64,000 nt of DNA from a virus. Of the stretch, positions 24,097-32,346 are shown piece after piece. The stretch spans positions 78,955 to 142,954 of IMG/VR virus record IMGVR_UViG_3300044960_000921, one strand, 5' to 3'. A program made the position numbers and the translations under genes. How positions within the stretch are numbered: the first letter of the stretch is position 1; each line of letters begins with the position of its first letter. The notes under the pieces were generated by a model. That model ran no database searches. It saw only the letters and a list, made by a program, of their open reading frames with translations, and had not been told where the DNA came from.

Positions 24097-24363
24097 ATGA
24101 AGAGGCCGGCGGGCGAGGAGAGGCTGCCATGGTGGGAGCGGGAGGCGCTGACCCACCTCTTCGAGACTGCGTTCGCGCAGATGAGCCCCCCTCTTCGCTC
24201 CGAAACACAGCGCGTCATCTTTTTGCGGTACTGGGAAGGTCGTTCGATTCAAGACATCGCACAATATCTCGGTCGACACGAACAGTCGGTGAGGAGTCTG
24301 TTGTGGCGAGCCATACAAAGGTTGAGGGAGACGCTCCGGCAGATGGGCGAGGACGAGCCGTAG
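24097..24363 (+). CDS. Sigma-70 region 4-like HTH protein
   Basis: 88 residues from ATG 24097. The segment LRYWEGRSIQDIAQYLGRHEQSVRSLLWRAIQRLRETL is the sigma region 4 HTH (SIQDIAQYLGRHEQSV turn and recognition helix). The preceding WWEREALTHLFETAFAQMSPPLRSETQR resembles the end of region 2/4 linkers. No region 2 is present, so it cannot act alone as a full sigma factor; it may be a co-activator, an anti-sigma target, or a remnant of a host gene. It points toward the convergent end of the replicase gene. An overlapping minus-strand frame ending at 23949 competes for the 5' part. Confidence 0.5.
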   Translation: MKRPAGEERLPWWEREALTHLFETAFAQMSPPLRSETQRVIFLRYWEGRSIQDIAQYLGRHEQSVRSLLWRAIQRLRETLRQMGEDEP

Positions 24364-24366
24364 TCG

Positions 24367-26544
24367 CTACCGCAATGCCCGGTAGCGGTAGGAGTGCTTG
24401 GTCTTGCCGTCGACCTCCTCCCGCTCGACGTCACCCGACTCGACCAGGTCGGCGATGATCTCGTTGCGTTCCCTGAACTTGAGGTTGCGGGTCCGCAGGA
24501 GCAGCGTGCGGTTGTCCACCCAGTTGCCCTTTCCGTCCCGGATGACCTGCAGGACCCTGTTCAGGTTTCGCTCGTGGTCGCTCTCCGCCACGTTGGTCTT
24601 CACCGCTTCGGCCATGTAGGCCGCGCAGTGGTCGGCCAGGGCGATCCCCCAGCTCATGGCCACCGCCTCGATCGTGTCGCCCTCGTGGGCGACCAGGGCC
24701 AGCTTGATGGCGTGCTCGGCCGAGCGGGCGTAGATGGCCGACAGGCCGCTGCGCGCCGCCGACTCCTCGGCGGCCCGGCGCCGCATGGCCTCGCTGTAGG
24801 AACCAATGATCTTCTCGGCCTCCTCCGAGTAGCTGACCACCATCGGGCTTATCCGGAGCACCCCGTCCACATTGCCACGCGGGTCGTAGTTGCTCGGGGC
24901 GTCCTTCCATCGCCGCAGTTCGGCCAGGACCTCCTCCGGTGGGTCGTTGACGTCGCCCGTGGGCCTGGCCGGCTTGAGGGTGTACTCCTTGCTCTCCAGG
25001 ACGAGCCAGCGGGCCAGGAAGCCGTCGATAGCGTCGTCCGAGGTCAGCGTCTGGAAGAACCGCTCGGGAACGGTCGTCGCGTAGACCGACAGGCAGGGCT
25101 GGTCGATGGGCGTGCGCTTCATCTTGCCGTCGTGGTTGGCGTACTGGACCCCGGCGTACATGCTCTTCGAGGAGCTGAACAGCTCGATCAGGTAAGTCAG
25201 GATGTCCCGCTGGTGGCTGCCGGCGTTCTTGTGGGTCAGGTTCTTCAGCACGCGCCCGAACTCGTCCCAGAGCACCAGGCACCTCCCGCCCCCCTCCCGG
25301 AGCGCCGTCAGAAGACCGGCCCCGCTCGCCGGGGTGCCGCCGATCAGCCCCTCAAGGCCTGCCCGGCACAGGAGAGTCGTCACGCAGTCTCGGGCGTGGT
25401 CCTTGCCCGCACCGCTGGGCGCCAGCCCCATCGTGTAGAAATTTGTCCGTAAGCGCGTCGGAGACTGGACCTTGTGGCTCATGACCGCCCCGGCGGCGGT
25501 GATCGCCGCCGCCACGGCCAGCATCGGCTGCGGATAGATACTCGTCTCGTTGATCCAGCGGGCAATCTTACCGACCAGGCCCGGAGGGTTCAGAATGGCC
25601 GCGTGATCGGGGGTATAGCTCACGCGGCCGATGGCGAAAGGGCGGAGGTTGCCGCCCTCCTCAATGGTGACCGACGGGGCGGCCGGACGATCGTGGCCCC
25701 GCCTCGGGGGGATGTAACCGTGGTCCATCGCCGTGTAGAACAGGCTGGCGATCGTGATGTCCGAGCGGTTGAAGCTCCGCCACCGCTTCGGGATCTCGCG
25801 GGCGTCGTATTTCGGGCTTGTCGCCGACCACTGGTCCCACAGGGCCATGCCGCGGTCCCCCAGATGCTGCCGGAGGGCCATGCCCATCCGGATCCAGACG
25901 TCATAATCGTCGGCCGGGATGCAGCGAAGGGCTTCGGCGATGTCCGCCAGTTCGGTCTCGCGATACGGGTCGTGGAAGGTCTGGCGTGGGGCAGCCCGTG
26001 CCGGCTCCGGTCGGAACAGCGAGGAGATGATCTGCATGGTGCTGGCGGAGATCTCGGGCAGGTAGTCGGGCCGGACCATGCTCAGGTTCACGGGCGTCAC
26101 CCACTCGTAGGCCCCTCCGGAGGGATGCAGGGAAGGCGGGAGCACGGTCTGCCTCCCGTCGGAGAGCACGTCAAGCACGCGGGTGCCGCGGACGCTGTAG
26201 CCCTGGCTCCGCTGGCCGGAGTAGCGGTAGAACGCAGTGAAGCCCTTGGCCCCGCGCTTCTTGACCGGCGAATCGGGGATCACCGTCAGAATCGAGGCAT
26301 GCAGCCCGTCGACGTCGTCGTCGAAGTCGAGGGCCATGACGCCGGAAGCCGCTCCCAGGCAAAGGCCTATGTTCGAGGCCACCCAGCCCATCCAGCGGAC
26401 GTGCTCCTCGTCGGTCGGTAGGCGAGAGCAGTACTCGCTCCAACGCTCGATCGTCGGATATTTCTGTGTCGGCGCCAGAGGGATGACGGAATAGCCCTGC
26501 GCGCGTAGCCCGGGTGCTGCGGCCTGAAAGGGGCTACGGGTCAT
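24367..26544 (-). CDS. PrimPol-PriCT2-helicase replication protein
   Basis: 725 residues. The N-terminal PrimPol (about 15-190) has ALDFDDDVDG for metal binding and a histidine (LHPSGGAYEW). A PriCT-2-like domain follows (ELADIAEALRCIPADDYDVWIRMG, about 200-280). The C-terminal DUF3987-type ATPase has Walker A APSGAGKD and Walker B CLVLWDEFG. It primes and unwinds phage or plasmid DNA. The iteron array directly downstream suggests it acts at that origin. The start ATG overlaps the AlpA-like gene as ATGA. Confidence 0.9.
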   Translation of the reverse strand: MTRSPFQAAAPGLRAQGYSVIPLAPTQKYPTIERWSEYCSRLPTDEEHVRWMGWVASNIGLCLGAASGVMALDFDDDVDGLHASILTVIPDSPVKKRGAKGFTAFYRYSGQRSQGYSVRGTRVLDVLSDGRQTVLPPSLHPSGGAYEWVTPVNLSMVRPDYLPEISASTMQIISSLFRPEPARAAPRQTFHDPYRETELADIAEALRCIPADDYDVWIRMGMALRQHLGDRGMALWDQWSATSPKYDAREIPKRWRSFNRSDITIASLFYTAMDHGYIPPRRGHDRPAAPSVTIEEGGNLRPFAIGRVSYTPDHAAILNPPGLVGKIARWINETSIYPQPMLAVAAAITAAGAVMSHKVQSPTRLRTNFYTMGLAPSGAGKDHARDCVTTLLCRAGLEGLIGGTPASGAGLLTALREGGGRCLVLWDEFGRVLKNLTHKNAGSHQRDILTYLIELFSSSKSMYAGVQYANHDGKMKRTPIDQPCLSVYATTVPERFFQTLTSDDAIDGFLARWLVLESKEYTLKPARPTGDVNDPPEEVLAELRRWKDAPSNYDPRGNVDGVLRISPMVVSYSEEAEKIIGSYSEAMRRRAAEESAARSGLSAIYARSAEHAIKLALVAHEGDTIEAVAMSWGIALADHCAAYMAEAVKTNVAESDHERNLNRVLQVIRDGKGNWVDNRTLLLRTRNLKFRERNEIIADLVESGDVEREEVDGKTKHSYRYRALR

Positions 26545-26750
26545 GCTGCGGTACCGCCGTCGGAGTTGGACGCAGGGCTGGTGACCTGGTTCTCAAGCAC
26601 CCATCGCTCAACTTCGGAGCGGACGAAGCGCTTGCGCGCGCCAACCACGATATAGGGCGGATGGGGCAGCCCCTCAGCAATGATTCTCCATAGCTGTGAG
26701 TAGGTCAGTCCGAGAAACTTGGCTGTCTGCTTAGCGTTCCATAGCTCCAT
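26541..26750 (-). CDS. AlpA/excisionase-like HTH protein
   Basis: 69 residues from ATG 26748-26750, with GAGG close upstream. MELWNAKQTAKFLGLTYSQLWRIIAEG is a MerR/AlpA winged-HTH (KQTAKFLGLTYSQLWR), then PPYIVVGARKRFVRSEVERWV. Such proteins are small activators or excisionases. It precedes and overlaps the replicase gene, and its promoter would oppose the plus-strand promoter at 26771. Confidence 0.75.
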   Translation of the reverse strand: MELWNAKQTAKFLGLTYSQLWRIIAEGLPHPPYIVVGARKRFVRSEVERWVLENQVTSPASNSDGGTAA

Positions 26751-26770
26751 AGCACCTCGCATAATATCGC

Positions 26771-26799
26771 TTGACATTGCAAAACATCGCATTTAATGT
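26771..26799 (+). promoter_or_regulatory. Consensus sigma-70 promoter of recombination operon
   Basis: TTGACA (26771-26776), 17-nt spacer, TAATGT (26794-26799). A GACATT/AATGTC inverted repeat (26773-26778 and 26795-26800) spans it and could be an operator. It would drive the plus-strand genes from 26852. Confidence 0.75.
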
Positions 26800-26851
26800 C
26801 CTGCTTACTACGAATTACCAAATTATGCAACAACGAACTTACGGAGCCATT

Positions 26852-27247
26852 ATGCACCAAGACGCCAACCAGAAGTTAGCACTCCTCACTCAGGCATGGA
26901 AAGAGGCAAAGCAGCAAGAAGCCGAAGCCAATGCCCGCCGTATCGCTATCGAATCCCAAATCTATGAACTGGTTGAGGCAGAGCTGCCCGAGAAAGGCAC
27001 GCACACGCTACCTTCCGGCATGAAGATCGCCACGGGGTTCAGCGAGGAATGGTCGCAGGAGCAACTCAACGCCGCTTATCAGGACTGGGACGCCTCGGTG
27101 CCGTTCCCGTTCACCGGCGTCTGGAAGCCCGACGGCAAGGCCATCAGCTATCTGCGCGACAATTTGCCGGAGGCTTACAAGAAGATCCAGCCCGCCCTTA
27201 CGCTGAAGCCGAAGAAGCCTGCCTTCAGTGTGAAAGATGCGGCTTAA
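26852..27247 (+). CDS. Small protein of recombination operon, unknown
   Basis: 131 residues from ATG 26852, preceded by CGGAG five nt upstream. N-terminal coiled-coil (QKLALLTQAWKEAKQQEAEANARRIAIESQIYELVEAELPEKG), then a beta-rich C-terminus (THTLPSGMKIATGFSEEW...AFSVKDAA). It resembles the small nuclease-inhibitor or Gam-like helical proteins of phage recombination operons only in shape. Function unknown. Confidence 0.6.
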   Translation: MHQDANQKLALLTQAWKEAKQQEAEANARRIAIESQIYELVEAELPEKGTHTLPSGMKIATGFSEEWSQEQLNAAYQDWDASVPFPFTGVWKPDGKAISYLRDNLPEAYKKIQPALTLKPKKPAFSVKDAA

Positions 27248-27275
27248 CTCCCAGGAATATGAAAGGACAACCGAA

Positions 27276-28061
27276 ATGCTAAACCTCTCCGAAATTAAAC
27301 CTTCCCGCGTTATTCTGCCGCCCCGGCTTGTGCTGTATGGGCCTCCGAAGATTGGCAAGACGACCTTCGCCGCCGACATCGAAGGCGCCATCATCCTCGA
27401 CATCGAGGGTGGCTCCGGGGCGCTCAACGTGGCCCGCGTACAGAAGGACAAACTGACGTCCTACGGCGATGTGATTGCTGCAGTCGAGGCCCTCTACACA
27501 CAAGACCACCCGTTCTCCACAGTCGTCATCGACTCGGCCGACTGGCTCGAGGCCCTGATCTTCCAGCAGGTGGCCGCCGAGGCCGGGAAGAAGTCCATCG
27601 AGGACATCGGCTACGGGGCGGGGTATGTGGCTGCCGTGAATCTCTGGAAGCAGCTCTTCGACGGACTGACGGCCCTGCGGAACGACAAGGGCATGGCCGT
27701 GCTGCTGATCGCTCACGACCAGGTGAAGCGCTACGACAACCCACTCACCGACTCCTACGATCGGCACATGCTGAAGCTGCACGCGAAGTCGGCCGCGATC
27801 CTCACCGAGTGGTCGGACTGCCTCCTGTTCGCCAATCAGGACGTCTACATCGACGCGAAGGACGTGGGCTTCAAGAAGAAGGTCACGAAGGGCCGCGCGG
27901 GCGACCGGGTGCTGCATACCGTCGAGAGCCCCGCCTTCATGGCCGGCAACCGCTACGGCCTCCCGCCGGAGCTGCCGTTCTCGTGGGCTGCGTTCAACGA
28001 GGCGTTAACCGGCGCCCTCTCTGAGCCTCAAACGTCCGAGGCAGGCGTGGAGGCCGCTTAA
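27276..28061 (+). CDS. Sak4-like RecA-fold ATPase
   Basis: 261 residues from ATG 27276 with AAAGGA upstream. Walker A is RLVLYGPPKIGKTTFA, Walker B is STVVIDSADW, and a further VLLIAHDQVKRYDNP fits strand 4. This is the AAA_24/Sak4 phage single-strand annealing ATPase pattern. It is followed by a DUF669 SSB-like gene, the usual partner of Sak4. It should pair homologous ends during phage DNA recombination or repair. Confidence 0.85.
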   Translation: MLNLSEIKPSRVILPPRLVLYGPPKIGKTTFAADIEGAIILDIEGGSGALNVARVQKDKLTSYGDVIAAVEALYTQDHPFSTVVIDSADWLEALIFQQVAAEAGKKSIEDIGYGAGYVAAVNLWKQLFDGLTALRNDKGMAVLLIAHDQVKRYDNPLTDSYDRHMLKLHAKSAAILTEWSDCLLFANQDVYIDAKDVGFKKKVTKGRAGDRVLHTVESPAFMAGNRYGLPPELPFSWAAFNEALTGALSEPQTSEAGVEAA

Positions 28062-28145
28062 GACATGGCCGCCTGACCGCGACCATTGGGGTGGCTCCCC
28101 GCTACAGCCAACAACCCATCGATCAACTTACGAAAGGAAGAACTT

Positions 28146-28661
28146 ATGGCTTACTTAGGTGCTGAATTTGACGCTTCTCAGGTAGAACCCTCCAAACCCC
28201 GCGAAGTGGTCCCCCCCGGCTGGTACAAGGCTATCATCGAGGCCAGCGACGTGAAACCGACGAAGAAGGCTCAGGAGGCGATTCAATACAACGGTCCGGA
28301 GGCCCACGACCGCCTTCTTACCCTCAGCTTCCGAGTCATCGAGGGTGACCACAAGGACGCCCTGATCTTCGCGAACCTCAACATCGTCAACACGAACCCG
28401 CAGGCCCAGGAGATCGGCCAGCGTGAGCTTTCGGCGGTCTGCCACGCGGTCGGCAAGCTGAAAGTCAAGGACTCCAGTGAGTTGCACAACAAGCCGCTGA
28501 TGATCAAGGTCGATGTGGAGCGGAAGGAGGGCTACAACCCCCGCAACGTCATCAAGGGCTTTGAGGCTGTGGGCGGGGAATCCTCGTCGGGTGCTGTCTC
28601 AGCGACTGGGTCTGCCGCACCGGCGGCCGCGAAGGCGGCACCCGCCTGGGCGCGGAAATAG
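28146..28661 (+). CDS. DUF669 single-stranded DNA-binding-like protein
   Basis: 171 residues from ATG 28146 (GGAAG upstream). MAYLGAEFDASQVEPSKPREVVPPGWYKAII then VKPTKKAQEAIQYN and LTLSFRVIEGDHKDALIFANLNIVNTNP is the DUF669 pattern, a OB-fold SSB partner of Sak4. The C-terminus (SSSGAVSATGSAAPAAAKAAPAWARK) is a low-complexity tail. Directly after the Sak4-like gene, so the two are probably co-translated. Confidence 0.85.
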   Translation: MAYLGAEFDASQVEPSKPREVVPPGWYKAIIEASDVKPTKKAQEAIQYNGPEAHDRLLTLSFRVIEGDHKDALIFANLNIVNTNPQAQEIGQRELSAVCHAVGKLKVKDSSELHNKPLMIKVDVERKEGYNPRNVIKGFEAVGGESSSGAVSATGSAAPAAAKAAPAWARK

Positions 28662-28664
28662 CCT

Positions 28665-29393
28665 GTGGCCCTGATCCCCGAAGTGGTTGACCCCACGCTC
28701 GCGGCGATCGACCGAGAGTTGGAGCGGCGTGCGGCACTGGAACCGCGCCGCTCCTACCTCGGGGCCTCGGCCATCGGCGATGCCTGCGAGCGGAAGCTCT
28801 GGTACTCGATCAGGCCGGATATTCCCCGCAAGCCCTTCGACTCCGCCAGCCTCAAGCGTTTCGAGGATGGCCACCGTGGCGAGGCGCTCATGGCCGAGCG
28901 GCTGCGGATGGTGCCGGGCGTCGAGCTGTGGACGGTGGACGACGCGACCGGCGGCCAGATCGGCGGCACGCTGTACGACGACCGGTTCGGCTGGCACGTG
29001 GACGGGGTCATCCTCGGGTTGCTTCAGGCCCCGCAGACGCCGCATGTCTGGGAGCACAAGCAGGTCGGTCAGAAGAAGTACGACGAATTCCGCAAGCTAA
29101 AGGCCTCGCTCGGCGAGAAGCTCACGCTCCAGGCCTGGGACCCGGTCTATTACGCCCAGGCAGTCGTGTACATGGAACTGCTCGACCTGACACGCCACTA
29201 CCTGACCGTTTGCACGCCGGGCGGCCGGGACCACGACGCCTGTCGGACGGAGGCGAACCCGACCATGGCCAAGGCCCTGCTAGCCAAGGCCAAGCGGATT
29301 CTATCCGCCAGCGAGGCCCCAGCTCGCATGTCGGAGAAGCCCGAACACTATAAATGCAAGATGTGTGATTTCAGGGAGGTATGCCATGGATAG
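28665..29393 (+). CDS. Cas4/RecB-like PD-(D/E)XK nuclease with Fe-S-type cysteines
   Basis: 242 residues from GTG 28665. Nuclease core: HVDGVILG gives the Asp, VWEHKQVG gives the E-x-K. A cysteine near the N-terminus (DACERKLWY) and a C-terminal CKMCDFREVC make the four cysteines of a Cas4/AddB iron-sulphur cluster. It would trim DNA ends for the Sak4/DUF669 pair. Length fits Cas4-like phage nucleases. Confidence 0.85.
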   Translation: MALIPEVVDPTLAAIDRELERRAALEPRRSYLGASAIGDACERKLWYSIRPDIPRKPFDSASLKRFEDGHRGEALMAERLRMVPGVELWTVDDATGGQIGGTLYDDRFGWHVDGVILGLLQAPQTPHVWEHKQVGQKKYDEFRKLKASLGEKLTLQAWDPVYYAQAVVYMELLDLTRHYLTVCTPGGRDHDACRTEANPTMAKALLAKAKRILSASEAPARMSEKPEHYKCKMCDFREVCHG

Positions 29394-29622
29394 GAGGACA
29401 CAGGAGTTCTTCGACAAGCTCTTCGGCTTGGACGAGAAGGCTGCGGCTCCGGTCAAGCCGACGACCACGGACAAGCCGGACATCAAACTGTTCATGCTGC
29501 AAATGATCAACGCCTATGCTCAGCTCGCAACGGCCGATTCAATGCAGTGGGAGAAGTCGTTCCGCAACAAGGAAAACGGCAAGCAGTATACGGTAACCAT
29601 CCAGCTTCGCGAATCCATGTAG
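29386..29622 (+). CDS. Small protein of recombination operon
   Basis: 78 residues from ATG 29386, with AGGGAGG upstream and overlap with the nuclease stop. MDRRTQEFFDKLFGLDEK, then IKLFMLQMINAYAQLATADSMQWEKSFRNKENG. Lies 1 nt before the helicase gene. Not recognised. Confidence 0.6.
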   Translation: MDRRTQEFFDKLFGLDEKAAAPVKPTTTDKPDIKLFMLQMINAYAQLATADSMQWEKSFRNKENGKQYTVTIQLRESM

Positions 29623-29623
29623 T

Positions 29624-31309
29624 ATGCAGCTCAGGGACTATCAGCAGCGCGCCATAGACGGCCTGTTCCAGTATTTCGAGCATAACTCCGGCAACCCGCT
29701 CATCATCGCCCCGACTGGCAGCGGCAAGAGCGTCATCATCGGGGCGCTCTGCAAGCTGATCCTCGAATCCTGGCCCGACCAGCGGATCATGGTCCTCAGC
29801 CACGTCAAGGAGCTTCTGGAGCAGAACTTCGGCAAGATCGTTTCGTTCTGGCCCCAGGCACCCGCCGGGCTGTACTGCGCCGGTCTCGGCAAGAAGTCCT
29901 CCCGCGACCCGATCACCGTCGCCAGCATCCAGTCGGTGTACCGCAAGCCGCACGTCTTCGGCTGGCGCGATCTGGTGCTGATCGACGAATGCCACCTGCT
30001 CTCGCCTGATTCCGATTCGATGTACCGGGCGTTCATCGACGGGCTGAAGGAGACGAACCGCCGCCTTAAGGTCGTCGGGCTGACGGCGACGGCCTATCGG
30101 CTCAGGACTGGGTTGCTGCACGAGGGGGAGAAGCGGCTTTTCACGGACATCGCCGTGGAAATCAGCCTGGCAGAGTTGCTGGAGGCCGGTCACATCTGCC
30201 CGCTGAGGACCCGGCCCTCAGAGATACAGGCCGACCTGTCCAAGGTCGACTTGGTTGGCGGCGAATTCGACCGAAGACAGACCGAAGAGGCCATGGACAA
30301 GGAGGCCCTGACCGCCGCCGCTCTGGACGAGGTATTCGCCCTCGCTAGTGATCGAAAGTCTTGGCTGTTCTTCTGTTCGGGCGTCAATCACGCGGAACAC
30401 GTCGCCGAGGCCCTCTGCCTGCGAGGAGTGGAGGCCGCCACCGTCACCGGCGACACTCCGCCGGCCGATCGGGACGCCATCCTCAAGGCGTTCAAGGCCG
30501 GGACGCTGCGGGCCGTCACCAACGCCAACGTGCTCACTACCGGCTTCGACGCCCCGAACATCGACCTGCTGGTCCTGCTCCGCCCGACGACGTCACCGGG
30601 GCTCTACACGCAGATCCTCGGGAGGGGGATGCGTCTGCACCCGGGCAAGGCCAACTGCCTGGTGCTGGACTACGCGGGAAACATCGAACGTCACGGCCCT
30701 ATTACCCACGTGAAACCGCCCCGAACGGCCGGGACACGGGGGAAGCGGGAGACCCACGAGAAAACCTGCCTGATTTGCCCGGATTGCCGCATGGCCTCGC
30801 CGCTCGGCTCGCTGGAATGCGCAGACTGCGGCAAGCTGTTCACGCCTCCGGAGCGGATCAAGCACGACACTACCGCCAGTTCGGCCGAGGTGATGTCGCT
30901 GGGCGAACTGCCGCCGACCGAGCTCGGGGAGTGGGTGCGCGTGGATTCAGTTACTTACCACAAGCATTCGAAGGAAGGGAAGATCCCGAGCCTCAGGGTC
31001 GAGTATCGATGCGGTCTCCAGACCTACCGCGAGTGGATCTGCCTCCAGCACCCTCCTGGCTTCGCGAGGGCGAAGGCGATCGGCTGGTGGAAGCGTCGAT
31101 CCGGCGTCGAGCCGCCGGACCGGATCGAGACGGCCTTGTACTATTCGGACGTGCTCCGAAAGCCGTTCAGCATCCGGGTGAAGCAACAGGATAAGTATTG
31201 GGAGATTACAGGCTATGACCTCACGGGATTCACGGTTAATGGACCCGAAGCTGAAGCAGGAACTGCTGCAAGCGCTGAAGAGTTTATCGACTTTTCTCGA
31301 ACGTATTGA
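29624..31309 (+). CDS. DEAD/DEAH-box helicase with zinc ribbon
   Basis: 561 residues. Motifs: LIIAPTGSGKSVIIGALC (Walker A), VLIDECHLL (DECH), GLTATAYR (motif III), and RAVTNANVLTTGFDAP with QILGRGMRLHPGK (motifs V and VI). A zinc ribbon CPDCRMASPLGSLECADCG follows at about residue 385, and a C-terminal domain (ELGEWVRVDSVTYHKHSKEGK) resembles the helicase-associated DUF of phage helicases. It likely remodels replication or recombination intermediates. Confidence 0.9.
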   Translation: MQLRDYQQRAIDGLFQYFEHNSGNPLIIAPTGSGKSVIIGALCKLILESWPDQRIMVLSHVKELLEQNFGKIVSFWPQAPAGLYCAGLGKKSSRDPITVASIQSVYRKPHVFGWRDLVLIDECHLLSPDSDSMYRAFIDGLKETNRRLKVVGLTATAYRLRTGLLHEGEKRLFTDIAVEISLAELLEAGHICPLRTRPSEIQADLSKVDLVGGEFDRRQTEEAMDKEALTAAALDEVFALASDRKSWLFFCSGVNHAEHVAEALCLRGVEAATVTGDTPPADRDAILKAFKAGTLRAVTNANVLTTGFDAPNIDLLVLLRPTTSPGLYTQILGRGMRLHPGKANCLVLDYAGNIERHGPITHVKPPRTAGTRGKRETHEKTCLICPDCRMASPLGSLECADCGKLFTPPERIKHDTTASSAEVMSLGELPPTELGEWVRVDSVTYHKHSKEGKIPSLRVEYRCGLQTYREWICLQHPPGFARAKAIGWWKRRSGVEPPDRIETALYYSDVLRKPFSIRVKQQDKYWEITGYDLTGFTVNGPEAEAGTAASAEEFIDFSRTY

Positions 31310-31439
31310 GACGCAGAAGTCATGCGGGACGTGCCGGCACTGGCAAGGGGGGCTCTGCAGCCTAGCTCAGGCCGTCCCTCCGCCCGAGGTCCAAGCCGAA
31401 GGCTGCGAATCGTGGGTGTTCGACGAGGTGCCGTTCTAG
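31215..31439 (+). CDS. Small zinc-finger-like protein
   Basis: 74 residues starting inside the helicase 3' end (95-nt overlap, different frame). SCGTCRHWQGGLCSLAQAVPPPEVQAEGCESW has four cysteines and a histidine in a zinc-knuckle spacing. The start at 31215 is 12 nt after GGAG; an internal ATG at 31239 is possible. It overlaps the convergent VRR-NUC gene at its 3' end. Confidence 0.55.
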   Translation: MTSRDSRLMDPKLKQELLQALKSLSTFLERIETQKSCGTCRHWQGGLCSLAQAVPPPEVQAEGCESWVFDEVPF

Positions 31440-31721
31440 CTCGCCGGCACTGCGGGCGAGGATATACACGCCGCCATTCCGCTCTATCATTTTCTGGAAT
31501 AGCTTCTGCTGCTTGGATTGCCTGCCAGCAGGCGCCTTGCACTCCACGGACAGGAAAAGGCCGCTTGGAAGAATGCCGAGGATGTCCCCGCTACCCGGGT
31601 GCCCGTACCGGATCCATCGTCCGTCCAGCTTGCAGGCCCCAGTATTGTTCCGCCATGCGAAGACTCGCCGGAGGGCAAGCCACTCGAGGCACTGGGTGAC
31701 GATGACCGACTCGCTACTCAC
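31362..31721 (-). CDS. VRR-NUC nuclease
   Basis: 119 residues, the size of minimal VRR-NUC proteins. GDILGILPSGLFLSVECKAPAGRQSKQQKLFQKMIERNGGVYILARS contains the catalytic D...E-x-K (GD, VECK) and the following glutamine helix. Holliday-junction-like or structure-specific nuclease. Last gene of the minus operon downstream of the small regulator. Confidence 0.85.
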   Translation of the reverse strand: MSSESVIVTQCLEWLALRRVFAWRNNTGACKLDGRWIRYGHPGSGDILGILPSGLFLSVECKAPAGRQSKQQKLFQKMIERNGGVYILARSAGELERHLVEHPRFAAFGLDLGRRDGLS

Positions 31722-31887
31722 GACGCCTCGGCTTGGCCGTGAACGGCTGCTTGCCCCCGCCCTCGGCGTACCTGGCGGGGTAGATCGCGATCGTCCGGCC
31801 CTGCTCGTCGGTGTAGGTGTCGACTGGCTGGAGCGGCAAACCGGTCGGTGCCGTGTCTTCGGCCTGGGATTCCACTTTGCTACGCAC
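31714..31887 (-). CDS. Small proline-rich protein, unknown
   Basis: 57 residues if GTG 31885-31887 is the start (it overlaps the upstream stop by 8 nt). LPLQPVDTYTDEQGRTIAIYPARYAEGGGKQPFTAKPRRRE: a short beta-rich core and basic tail. The start is uncertain; an open frame continues upstream to 31914. Confidence 0.4.
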   Translation of the reverse strand: MRSKVESQAEDTAPTGLPLQPVDTYTDEQGRTIAIYPARYAEGGGKQPFTAKPRRRE

Positions 31888-32077
31888 GGGCGAGGAGCTT
31901 TCTGGCCTGGGCAACCCTCTCCCGCGCGGCCCGAAAGCGATCGAGGCGGTCGGGATCGTCGTATGGGAGGTCGAAAGCCTCGTCGTACTCTCTGCGAGCG
32001 AGATGGTATTCCTGGCGGAGGGCGTACACCCGGTTATAAAGGATCTCGAAGCCAGGACTGATTATCACGGCCGCCAC
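31880..32077 (-). CDS. Small helical protein, unknown
   Basis: 65 residues: FEILYNRVYALRQEYHLARREYDEAFDLPYDDPDRLDRFRAARERVAQARKLL is a continuous charged helix, likely a coiled-coil. Overlaps its neighbours at both ends (13 and 8 nt), as in tightly packed phage operons. Confidence 0.55.
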   Translation of the reverse strand: MAAVIISPGFEILYNRVYALRQEYHLARREYDEAFDLPYDDPDRLDRFRAARERVAQARKLLARA

Positions 32078-32346
32078 TCGGGCTTGTAGAGCAGCATATC
32101 GGCCCCCGCCACAAAGGCCACGCGGTTGGCCTCCCGCATCAGAGCGTCGAGCTTTGCCGGGCGGCCATCCAGGTATGCCCCTCGCTCGCCCCGCTCCTCC
32201 AGCCGGGAGCCGAGCCAGTGCTGAGCGAAGGTCAGCGGGCTGGGCTTCGGCGGCGGGACGTAGGTGCTACGTTCGACCGGGGATTTCTCGGGCTTGGTCG
32301 GGGTTCGGATCCGCCGGTGGACGACCTGGAAGGGAGGCTTGGTCAC
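32065..32346 (-). CDS. Small protein, unknown
   Basis: 93 residues. Basic N-terminus (HRRIRTPTKPEKSPVERSTYVPPP), then a helix with WLGSRLEERGERGAYLDGRPAKLDALMREANRVAFVAG. Overlaps both neighbours. Not recognised. Confidence 0.5.
   Translation of the reverse strand: MTKPPFQVVHRRIRTPTKPEKSPVERSTYVPPPKPSPLTFAQHWLGSRLEERGERGAYLDGRPAKLDALMREANRVAFVAGADMLLYKPEWRP

Noticed and set aside
29624-31309. Type III restriction enzyme
   Set aside because: Helicase motifs are present but no Mod subunit or endonuclease domain; phage replication or repair helicase fits better.
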